From the NCBI RefSeq assembly GCF_003315175.1, contig NZ_QNRQ01000002.1:124001-188000 (forward strand): DNA of 64,000 nucleotides. The letters are read 5' to 3'. The position numbers and the translations under genes are program-made. The notes below the pieces were generated by a model. It saw only the letters and a list, made by a program, of their open reading frames with translations, had not been told where the DNA came from and did not search any database. The DNA comes from Eoetvoesiella caeni (GTDB lineage Bacteria; Pseudomonadota; Gammaproteobacteria; Burkholderiales; Burkholderiaceae_B). Shown here piece after piece: positions 1-6,751 of this stretch. Position 1 is the stretch's first letter; each line of letters begins with the position of its first letter.

Positions 1-493
1 CCAGAAAGGCTGCACGGCTTCGAGACCGCACGCAATAATGCAGGTGGAAATCCACGTTTTTTCGAACGCATTCGGCAACCATGGCCATAATCGGCGTAAT
101 TCCGATTCCGCCAGCCACAAAATGCAGCGGGCCTTTGCCGATAATCAAGGGAAAATGGTTTCTGGGCTGGGAAATAAGCAGCTCGTCGCCTTCCACAACG
201 TGCTCGTGAATATATTCAGACCCGCCACGGCCATTCGATTCGCGCAGAACCGCAATAACGTAGCGATGGCTTTCTTGAGGGTCGTTGCACAGAGAGTATT
301 GGCGAATAATTCCGCCGGGTAAATGCACATCTATATGCGATCCAGCCGAAAATTCGGGTAAATCTTCCGCCGAAAGTTCATAGCTGAAAATATCGTCCGC
401 AAGCTTTTCAACGGCACTGACGCAGGTGCGGATAAGCCCCTTTTGGGTTTGTGCAAGCTGTTCGTCCGAATAAGATAATGCCGCCACTGTCAT
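1..493 (-). CDS. PDR/VanB-type ferredoxin reductase, partial (C-terminus beyond window)
   Basis: This is the N-terminal 164 residues of a phthalate-dioxygenase-reductase family protein. Such proteins pass electrons from NAD(P)H through FMN and a 2Fe-2S cluster to a Rieske oxygenase. Reading from an ATG at 493, the protein shows the flavin-binding signature RQYSLCN (about residues 73-79) and the pyridine-nucleotide motif GGIGITPI (about 132-139). The C-terminal 2Fe-2S ferredoxin domain expected for the family lies past the left edge, so the gene is cut by the window and not necessarily broken. It is transcribed away from the small peptide and symporter genes at 0.9-2.7 kb. The physiological oxygenase partner is not visible beside it. 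A VanA-like oxygenase lies at the far end of the window, but nothing here links the two. Confidence 0.88.
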   Translation of the reverse strand, partial: MTVAALSYSDEQLAQTQKGLIRTCVSAVEKLADDIFSYELSAEDLPEFSAGSHIDVHLPGGIIRQYSLCNDPQESHRYVIAVLRESNGRGGSEYIHEHVVEGDELLISQPRNHFPLIIGKGPLHFVAGGIGITPIMAMVAECVRKNVDFHLHYCVRSRSRAAFL

Positions 494-912
494 GATTGCC
501 TCCGGTACTTGGATATTCTTGGAAACCCCTTGGGTTTTTGCTGTTTTGGACAGTATAGGAAGGCATCCCATGAACAACAAGCGAGTAATTTTCCTGTTTT
601 CGTTCAAATTTTTTGATGTATTGAGCTTCAGTTGCGTTTTGCTGCAAAAAGACGCACGGGCAGGCTGATCAAAAAACCGCGCGTGCGACATTGCTTTTCG
701 TGCCATTCATCAATTATTTTGTCTCGCTTCATCATAATTTATCGCTTGTTTTTAATGAATCATGCTCCTATTCTTGGCTGAACGAATAACCATGACAGCA
801 GTAATTGCAAGCAGGCTCATGGCACGACGCGTCTTATAAATGCGCGCACCGTTTTCCAATATTAATAATCGTCGCAACGATATAGTTTTTTATCCAAATG
901 GAGGAGTGGAAA
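494..912. other. Intergenic region, divergent promoters
   Basis: This 419-bp gap separates the leftward reductase gene from the rightward small-peptide/symporter unit. It is AT-richer than its surroundings and must hold both promoters, but I cannot place a convincing -35/-10 pair. A 32-codon open frame at 570-668 has a good AGGAAGG ribosome-binding sequence but no recognisable family, and I do not call it a gene. No RNA gene was seen. Confidence 0.5.
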
Positions 913-1026
913 ATGTTTACCTTATATTGGTTAGGTGTAATTTTCTTTGGTGGAATCGTCTTGGCTATTTGGCATTGCATGTACCCGAAGGCCGTCCCCC
1001 CATACCGCAGTACAGGGCGTCCGTAG
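913..1026 (+). CDS. Small membrane peptide, putative symporter accessory protein (37 aa)
   Basis: A 37-residue open frame begins with ATG at 913, preceded by a strong GGAGGAG ribosome binding site ending about 6 bases upstream. It starts MFTLYWLGVIFF, runs into one hydrophobic segment (about residues 2-22) and ends in a short basic, proline-rich tail. Tiny single-span proteins in front of sodium:solute symporter genes are known and are annotated as symporter small accessory proteins. The size, composition and position 150 bases upstream of such a symporter fit that family. The function (assembly or activity of the transporter) is inference from position and family resemblance. The gene is below the length cut-off of most gene finders. 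Confidence 0.6.
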   Translation: MFTLYWLGVIFFGGIVLAIWHCMYPKAVPPYRSTGRP

Positions 1027-1175
1027 CCGGCTGGCCACGGTGCTTATACCGACATAAATAATAAAAACAAGCTCTGATTCCGTACGGAAACTAGATTGGG
1101 CCTTATCAGGCCTGGCGGACGGCTTCGCCCAAAATTCGGCGGGTTTATATCGAGAATAATGTTTTGGAGATAATG

Positions 1176-2687
1176 ATGGCTGACAAGACGTTTCTTATAT
1201 GGGCTATTACAGCCTTTCTACTGCTGTATATAGTTGTAATTCTCTGGATCGGTAAACTGGGAGCAAAACATAGTAAGAACATGCGCGGCTATTCCCTGGC
1301 GCGCGGGCAAGTAAGCCCATGGGTTATTGGCGTAAGTTTTGGCGCCACCTTTGCAAGCGCCAATCTGTTTCTTGGCGTTCCGGGCTGGGCCTACACCTAT
1401 GGTGCCCCTACCCTGTGGTGGACCTTCGGGTGCTTTGCCCTGACATGGGGCGGCCTGGTCTTGTTTGCGCGCAAGTTCTGGCACGACGGGCAACGCAACG
1501 GCGGCGCGCTAACTTTGCCGCACTGGCTGAAAATCCGCTACAACAGCACGGCCATACAGGTCATAGTGGGCTTCCTGACTTTATTCAATATTTACTACAT
1601 CGTCGGCCAAAACGTGGGCCTGGCTACCACTTTCGAAACAATCATGGGCCTGCCCTACTTTTGGGGAGTGGTGCTGGGCGTGGTAGTGACAATTGCCTAT
1701 CTTTTTGTGGGCGGGGCCTACGCCCAATATATTGGCGACGCAATCCAGGGCATTTTGATGTGCGTCTGTGGCGTGGTGTTGTTCGGTTCTTTGGCCTGGA
1801 CCATAGGCGGGGGCTGGAATTTCCTGGGTGAACTTGGCGCGCGGCTTAATGCCATCGACCCCGCCCTTACCGCCCCGGTGGCAAAGACAGGACCGTTCTA
1901 TAGCTGGATGGCTATTCTTTCTATCGAATGGCTGTTGTTCACCTTCGGCCTGCTGCCGCACTTGATGAATAAAGTGCTTTCGATCGATAAAGAAGAAGGC
2001 CTGCGGCCCTTCATATTGTCGTCGGGCATCACGCTGTTCCTGCTGTCCTGTTTTGCGGTGTTTGCGGGCATGGCCGCACGCGTGCTTATGCCCGAGCTGC
2101 CTTCTGCCGATGCGGCTATCCCCGCATACATCGAACACGCGTTTCCAACGGTTGTAGTGGCGATAATGGTCGGCGGCCTGCTGTCTGCCATTCTTTCAAC
2201 CACCAATAGCCTGTACCTGGGCATGTCGGCCATTATCGGCAACGACATTTTCAAGCCGCTGATCGCGCCATTTATTTACGGCAAGTCTGAAGACAGCGAA
2301 GTGCAAACCGACAAAGGAACGCTGCTGGTGTCCCGGGCCGGCCTGCTGGTGATAGGCGTGGTTTCCATGGTTATGTCATTCAAGCGGCCCGATTCGCTGG
2401 CCCTGCTGACGCAGTTCGGCATTTCGGCCATCATCAGCGGCGTCATCGCGCCCATTACCCTGGGCTACATCTGGAAGCGAGCCAATCGCACCGGCGCCCT
2501 GGTGTCCACCCTTGGAGGCGCCGGCTGCTACATCGTTCTAAGCACCTTCGGAATACAAAACAACGTATTCATCGCGCTGGGCATCAGCTCGATCCTTGGC
2601 TTTGCCTTGATGATTGCGGTTTGTCTTGTAACCAGCCCCCAAAGCGCTTCCGAAAAGAGCGCCGGCTATGCGGTAGGCCTGGAGTAG
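1176..2687 (+). CDS. Sodium:solute symporter (SSS family)
   Basis: A 503-residue integral membrane protein with about 13 hydrophobic segments, of the sodium:solute symporter (SSS) superfamily. It would import a small solute driven by the sodium gradient. The N-terminal half has the family's glycine-rich segments (for example SFGATFASANLFLG near residue 53) and the middle has GGLLSAILSTTNS (about residues 332-344), a region that contributes to the sodium site. ATG at 1176 is chosen because GGAG lies at 1166-1169 with 6-base spacing; ATG 1173 and TTG 1164 are in frame but worse placed. A strong hairpin terminator follows directly. The substrate cannot be told from sequence. The upstream 37-residue peptide suggests a two-component transporter. 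Confidence 0.88.
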   Translation: MADKTFLIWAITAFLLLYIVVILWIGKLGAKHSKNMRGYSLARGQVSPWVIGVSFGATFASANLFLGVPGWAYTYGAPTLWWTFGCFALTWGGLVLFARKFWHDGQRNGGALTLPHWLKIRYNSTAIQVIVGFLTLFNIYYIVGQNVGLATTFETIMGLPYFWGVVLGVVVTIAYLFVGGAYAQYIGDAIQGILMCVCGVVLFGSLAWTIGGGWNFLGELGARLNAIDPALTAPVAKTGPFYSWMAILSIEWLLFTFGLLPHLMNKVLSIDKEEGLRPFILSSGITLFLLSCFAVFAGMAARVLMPELPSADAAIPAYIEHAFPTVVVAIMVGGLLSAILSTTNSLYLGMSAIIGNDIFKPLIAPFIYGKSEDSEVQTDKGTLLVSRAGLLVIGVVSMVMSFKRPDSLALLTQFGISAIISGVIAPITLGYIWKRANRTGALVSTLGGAGCYIVLSTFGIQNNVFIALGISSILGFALMIAVCLVTSPQSASEKSAGYAVGLE

Positions 2688-2693
2688 CTTTGC

Positions 2694-2730
2694 AAACCTG
2701 GTGTTGTCGCCATTGACAACACCAGGTTTT
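2694..2730 (+). terminator. Rho-independent terminator of the symporter gene
   Basis: A perfect 15-bp inverted repeat has its left arm AAACCTGGTGTTGTC at 2694-2708, a 6-base loop, and its right arm at 2715-2729, followed by TTTT. It begins 7 bases after the symporter stop codon. The inner GTTGTC/GACAAC part of the stem is also part of the downstream toxin-antitoxin control region, so the element appears to serve two purposes. Confidence 0.8.
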
Positions 2731-2741
2731 GTTGTCATAAT
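2713..2741 (+). promoter_or_regulatory. Promoter of the tumE/tumA-like operon
   Basis: A consensus -35 TTGACA at 2713-2718 and a near-consensus -10 CATAAT at 2736-2741 are separated by exactly 17 bases. The predicted transcription start falls at about 2747-2749, which is the A of the toxin ATG at 2749, so the message would be leaderless. The -35 sits in the terminator stem and the -10 inside the second palindrome. This is inferred from sequence only. Confidence 0.65.
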
Positions 2742-2748
2742 TGACAAC
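2731..2748. promoter_or_regulatory. Palindromic operator abutting the toxin start codon
   Basis: GTTGTCA-TAAT-TGACAAC at 2731-2748 is a 7-bp perfect inverted repeat. It covers the -10 element and ends at the base before the ATG. The same GTTGTC-N6-GACAAC pattern occurs 28 bp upstream at 2703-2720, almost three helical turns away. Paired palindromes over a toxin-antitoxin promoter are the usual layout for autoregulation by the antitoxin, so this is the likely site for the downstream HTH protein. Confidence 0.6.
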
Positions 2749-3036
2749 ATGGACGCCCAACTTATCCTCGATCACAAGACCGTAGATATCAACGGCGCCA
2801 TTCTGCAAATGAAAATCTGGAAAGTGCCCGAATCAGTGCCGCCCACCACACACGGTTTCAAGTACCGGTTGGTTTATGTCTATAACGGTCAACGTATCGT
2901 TGGCTTTGACAACGAGCGCGGCAAGGGCGATCACATGCATTTAAACGGGCAAGAATTTCCCTATGAATTCACCAGCCTTGAGCAATTGATCGAAGATTTC
3001 ATTTCCAAAGTCGATGAACGGAGGAAAGTATTATGA
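2749..3036 (+). CDS. TumE-like toxin (DUF6516 family)
   Basis: A 95-residue protein resembling the TumE/DUF6516 family, the toxin part of TumE-TumA type II toxin-antitoxin modules. Family-like features are an N-terminal beta-rich segment, RLVYVYNGQRIVGFDNERGKG in two adjacent pieces around residues 43-63, and a HMHLNGQEFPYEF block (about 65-77) before a C-terminal helix. An in-frame GTG at 2701 lies inside the terminator and promoter and is rejected as start. ATG 2749 has no Shine-Dalgarno sequence, consistent with a leaderless transcript. The stop overlaps the start of the next gene by four bases (ATGA), so the two proteins are translationally coupled. The toxic activity itself is known only from the family. 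Confidence 0.75.
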   Translation: MDAQLILDHKTVDINGAILQMKIWKVPESVPPTTHGFKYRLVYVYNGQRIVGFDNERGKGDHMHLNGQEFPYEFTSLEQLIEDFISKVDERRKVL

Positions 3037-3407
3037 ATCGGACGCTCACTATTACTACGGGCCAGAATTGGAAGCATGCGCTACGCGCTGCAGGGCAACG
3101 TGCGGCGCATGGCATTGCCACAGGCAAGTATCAGGGCGAAAGCCTCAACTTCGAGTCGCCCGCCGCCTTCTTTGGGCAGCTATCTGAATTGCGCTGGCAG
3201 ATGGTACGCGAAATGATGGGTAGCGGCACGATTGGCGTTCGCGAACTTGCGCGTCGGCTGGACCGAGGCGTCAAACGTGTGCATGAAGATGCCCAGGTTC
3301 TGGTTGCCCTTGGCCTATTGGAAAAGGACGACAATGGCGCACTGCGCTGCCCTTTTGACGATATCCATGTCGATATGCATTTGACCCCATTGCGTGAAGC
3401 AGCTTAA
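3033..3407 (+). CDS. TumA-like antitoxin, HTH transcriptional regulator
   Basis: A 124-residue protein with a winged-helix-like DNA-binding region in its C-terminal half (about residues 55-100, including the segment GTIGVRELARRLDRGVKRVH). Proteins of this type are encoded next to TumE/DUF6516 toxins and act as antitoxin and autorepressor. The start ATG overlaps the toxin stop (ATGA), and GGAGGAAAG at 3020-3028 provides a strong ribosome binding site. This suggests the antitoxin is translated much better than the leaderless toxin frame, the usual expression bias of such modules. The palindromes at 2703-2748 are its probable binding sites (inference). Confidence 0.72.
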   Translation: MNRTLTITTGQNWKHALRAAGQRAAHGIATGKYQGESLNFESPAAFFGQLSELRWQMVREMMGSGTIGVRELARRLDRGVKRVHEDAQVLVALGLLEKDDNGALRCPFDDIHVDMHLTPLREAA

Positions 3408-3408
3408 C

Positions 3409-3528
3409 GACGGCGTTATTGCGTTTGACGGCGCGTGGCTGGGTGCCGAAACATTTGTTTCGTTCGACAAGAAGGCCGTCCGGCTGTTAGAAGCCGGCGG
3501 TCATCAGTGCCGGCTTTTAGTCGCTTGA
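3409..3528 (+). pseudogene. C-terminal fragment of a VapC-type PIN-domain toxin
   Basis: Beginning directly after the antitoxin stop, 39 codons read DGVIAFDGAWLGAETFVSFD followed by KKAVRLLEAGG and a final RLLVA stop. This is the typical C-terminal end of a type II VapC/PIN-domain ribonuclease, containing the last acidic active-site region (FVSFD). The N-terminal two thirds, including the first catalytic aspartate, is absent and there is no start codon in place. It is a remnant, suggesting that a vapBC locus here was partly replaced by the TumE/TumA module or deleted. Confidence 0.6.
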
Positions 3529-3568
3529 ATATTAGGCGCAAGACCTAGCGCAACCGCAAGAGCAAGTA

Positions 3569-4933
3569 TTAGTCTATTGGCCCAATGCTTAGCTGGCGCC
3601 GGTAGTCCCGGTTCTTGGCGAAATACATGGCTTTGTCGGCGTGCTTCAGCAACTGCTGTTCGTCGTTGCCGTGCTCGGGGTAAAGGGCGATTCCGATGCT
3701 TGGTGCAACGCTAAGCTTGTGGTCCTCTATGGCAAAAGGCTCGCTAAGGACGCCCCGAATTTTTTCTGCTATCAGCGCGGCTTGCTCTGGCCGTGAAATA
3801 TTCTGAAGCAGCACCACGAATTCGTCGCCGCCCACACGCGCAACGGTGTCAGTTTCGCGCACGCATTGGCTTAGCCGCTGCGCGACTTCCTGCAGCACCA
3901 TGTCGCCAACGCTGTGGCCCAGTGTGTCGTTGATAGGCTTGAATTTGTCCAGATCGATGTACAGCACCGCCAGGCGGCCGCGTTCGCGGTGTGCAATGGA
4001 AAGCGCCGCTTTCAGGCGATCGTGCAAAAGGCCGCGGTTGGGCAGGACGGTCAGTTGGTCGTGCTGCGCCATATGCCGCAGCCGGATCTGCATTTGCTGG
4101 CGCTCGATAACAGTGGCTATCTGCGTGGAAACGAACTGCAGGAGCTCCTGGTCCTTTTCGGTGTAGCAAACGCCGCCCGGATAGCTTTTGACGACCAGCA
4201 CGCCTATTGTTCCGTTATGCGATTTAAGCGGGACGCCCAGCCAGCAGATTGGATTCGTATCGGCAAAAGCCTGCCGCGCCCGCGGATGAAAAGCCATCGT
4301 CTCTGGAGTCAACAACAGCGGCTGACCGGTCTGGATGATCTCGGCATAAAGTGTTCCGGCGGCAAGCCTGGACGGCTTGGGCTTTTTTTCACGCTCGTCC
4401 ACATGGTACGGAAAACTCAGTTGCTCGGTGTCCTTGTCGTACAGCGCGACGAAGAAGTTGTCCGCCCGCAATAGCGTGCCGACGATTTGATGGATGCGCT
4501 GGAACAACGCAAGCAGGTCCTGGGCGGCGTAGGCGGCTTCGGCAATGGCATACACTGCGGCCTGCATGGACTCGGCGCGCTTGCGCTCGGTAATGTCGCG
4601 CCCAACCCCTATCCGCAACTGCTCGGCGGGCGACCAACGCGTCGACCACATAATATGCACGACCTGACCGTCTTTGCGGACATAGCGATTTTCGTAATTG
4701 AACTGCGGGTGGCCCGACATGACTTCGACCACCGACTTCCGGGTGCCTTCGCGGTCTTCGGGCAACATCATGTCGAACATATTCTTGCCGACCATTTCTT
4801 GCGGCGTATACCCGAAGATGCGCTCGCAGGAGGCGCTGGCGTATACGACATTGGCGTCGGCATCGACCGCGAAAACTGCATCCATCAGAAGATCGATGAA
4901 GCTGGCCAGCGGCGTGTAGGCTTTTGATTCCAT
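3569..4933 (-). CDS. PAS-GAF-GGDEF diguanylate cyclase
   Basis: A 454-residue soluble sensor enzyme that should make cyclic di-GMP from two GTP. The domain order is PAS (about 10-120, ending in the DITERKRAE linker), GAF (about 130-285) and GGDEF (about 295-450). The active-site motif is an intact GGDEF within ARVGGDEFVVLL (about residue 370). Five residues upstream lies RETD, an intact RxxD inhibitory site, so product feedback is expected. There is no EAL domain and no transmembrane segment. The start is ATG 4933 with AAGGG just upstream; a GTG at 4975 would add 14 unconvincing residues. It stands alone between the toxin-antitoxin remnant and pgi. The ligand of the PAS/GAF part is unknown. 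Confidence 0.9.
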   Translation of the reverse strand: MESKAYTPLASFIDLLMDAVFAVDADANVVYASASCERIFGYTPQEMVGKNMFDMMLPEDREGTRKSVVEVMSGHPQFNYENRYVRKDGQVVHIMWSTRWSPAEQLRIGVGRDITERKRAESMQAAVYAIAEAAYAAQDLLALFQRIHQIVGTLLRADNFFVALYDKDTEQLSFPYHVDEREKKPKPSRLAAGTLYAEIIQTGQPLLLTPETMAFHPRARQAFADTNPICWLGVPLKSHNGTIGVLVVKSYPGGVCYTEKDQELLQFVSTQIATVIERQQMQIRLRHMAQHDQLTVLPNRGLLHDRLKAALSIAHRERGRLAVLYIDLDKFKPINDTLGHSVGDMVLQEVAQRLSQCVRETDTVARVGGDEFVVLLQNISRPEQAALIAEKIRGVLSEPFAIEDHKLSVAPSIGIALYPEHGNDEQQLLKHADKAMYFAKNRDYRRQLSIGPID

Positions 4934-5155
4934 GAACCCTTCATAGTGAGATGCTTTGGCCAAGGCGGGCCGCACAACAATGTTACCAATGCAACGCTTT
5001 GATGGTTTTTCGAATGCAGGAGGGGCTATTTTATGTCCATGCCGGGGCAGATGCCACCATAGGCCGCGAAATTGCTATGCCAAAGCGTAAACCGCTGCTT
5101 CGCCGGCACGTCCATTACAATCGGCTAAGCATAAAAACAAGATACTGGAATCGCC

Positions 5156-6733
5156 TTGACTAGCCCCATACCCAATTTGCCTTCGCTACAGCAATTGCCC
5201 GAATGGAAACGCTTCGCCGACGCGGCGGAGGCGGCGTCGGTGCGGACCAATGATTTGCGTATTCTGGATGCGGCCGGCATCAATGTGGACATTACGGGCC
5301 AAGTGGCTTCCGAAGAACTGGAAGCGGCCGGCCAGGCTTTGCTTGAAGCCCGCCAGTTCGGCCAATTGCGCAGCACGCTGCTTTCGGGCGGCATTGCCAA
5401 CCTTACCGAAGACCGCGCCGCCTGGCATACGGTTTTGCGGGCGCCCGCTCCCATAGCCGACGTGGCGGCCGAGCGCCAGCGCATGAACGAGTTCGTGCGC
5501 CAGGCCGATTCCGAACGGCGCTGGCGCAATATTATTCATATAGGCATCGGCGGCAGCGATTGGGGCGTGCGGCTGGCCATCAACGCCTTCGGCTATGCCG
5601 GTGCCTGGCGCCACGTGCGCTTTGCCGCCAATATCGACGGCCATGCCATGCAAGGCGCCTTGGCCGGGCTGGATGCGCGCGAAACGCTGGTTGTGCTGGC
5701 CTCCAAGTCGTTCACCACCGCCGAGACCCTGCAAAACGGGCAGCGCGCGCGCGAATGGCTGGCCGCGGCCGGCCTGGAAAACCCCGGCGAACACATGGCG
5801 GCCATTACCGCCCGCCCCGACCTGGCGGCCGCCTGGGGCATCCCGCAGGCCCATATCTTCAAGCTGTGGGACTGGGTGGGCGGCCGGTTTTCGTTGTGGT
5901 CGTCGGTAAGCCTTACCACCGCCCTGGCTGTCAGTTCGGACGTAGTGGCCGGCATGCAGGCCGGCGCGGCCGCCATGGACAACCACTTCGCCCAGGCTCC
6001 GTTCGCCCAGAACGCCCCCATTCAAATGGCCATGGCCGGCGTCGCCAACCGCAGCGTCCTGGGCTATGGTTCGCTGAACATTGCGCCCTACGACTTCAGG
6101 TTGGCGCATCTGGTGCCCTACCTGCAGCAGCTGGACATGGAATCATTAGGCAAGTCGGTGGACATTGCCGGCAACCCTGTTGGGGTGCCCACCGGGCCGG
6201 TGGTCTGGGGCATGCCGGGCACCGATGCCCAGCACACTTTCTTCCAATGGCTGCACCAGGGCAGCGATGGCGCCCCCGTGGACTTCATTGTGTGCCAGCA
6301 AGCCGACCACAGCTGGCCCGACCACCACACCAGCCTGCTAGCCAACTGCCTGGCCCAGCGCGAAGCCTTGCTTAACGGCAAGACCTTCGACGAAGCGCAG
6401 CAAGAAAGCCTGCACGCCGGCGCGGACGCGCAACATGCGCCCTGGCTGGCCAAGCACCGCGTGCATGCGGGCGGCCGCCCTTCCAGCCTTGTCGTCCTGC
6501 CCAAGCTTTCGCCCTACACGCTGGGGGCGCTGCTGGCCTTGTATGAGCACAAGGTGTTCGTCCAGAGCGTAGTATGGGGCATCAATCCTTTCGACCAATG
6601 GGGCGTGGAATACGGCAAGGTGCTGGCCAAAGGAATCGTCCAGGAACTGGCGGGGGCCCGTCCCGGGCCCGATGAAGGCCAGCGCCACGACGCCTCGACC
6701 CGGCATTGGATTGAGGAGTTCAGAAAAAGTTAA
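5156..6733 (+). CDS. pgi: Glucose-6-phosphate isomerase
   Basis: A 525-residue enzyme interconverting glucose 6-phosphate and fructose 6-phosphate in the cytoplasm. Both family signatures are visible: DWVGGRFSLWSSV (about residues 240-252) and NPFDQWGVEYGK (about 477-488). The phosphate-binding region GIGGSDWG lies near residue 130. The length is close to the usual 540-550. The start is TTG at 5156 with GGAA upstream; no better-placed ATG is in frame. The BCCT transporter gene follows 18 bases downstream. It may supply hexose phosphate for the nearby nucleotide-sugar genes, but the link is only positional. Confidence 0.93.
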   Translation: MTSPIPNLPSLQQLPEWKRFADAAEAASVRTNDLRILDAAGINVDITGQVASEELEAAGQALLEARQFGQLRSTLLSGGIANLTEDRAAWHTVLRAPAPIADVAAERQRMNEFVRQADSERRWRNIIHIGIGGSDWGVRLAINAFGYAGAWRHVRFAANIDGHAMQGALAGLDARETLVVLASKSFTTAETLQNGQRAREWLAAAGLENPGEHMAAITARPDLAAAWGIPQAHIFKLWDWVGGRFSLWSSVSLTTALAVSSDVVAGMQAGAAAMDNHFAQAPFAQNAPIQMAMAGVANRSVLGYGSLNIAPYDFRLAHLVPYLQQLDMESLGKSVDIAGNPVGVPTGPVVWGMPGTDAQHTFFQWLHQGSDGAPVDFIVCQQADHSWPDHHTSLLANCLAQREALLNGKTFDEAQQESLHAGADAQHAPWLAKHRVHAGGRPSSLVVLPKLSPYTLGALLALYEHKVFVQSVVWGINPFDQWGVEYGKVLAKGIVQELAGARPGPDEGQRHDASTRHWIEEFRKS

Positions 6734-6751
6734 AGACAGCCAAGGCCGATC

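Noticed and set aside
570-668. 32-codon plus-strand frame with a good AGGAAGG ribosome binding site
   Set aside because: The product has no recognisable family or tidy membrane topology, and the frame lies in a divergent promoter region. It could be a leader peptide, but nothing else supports it.
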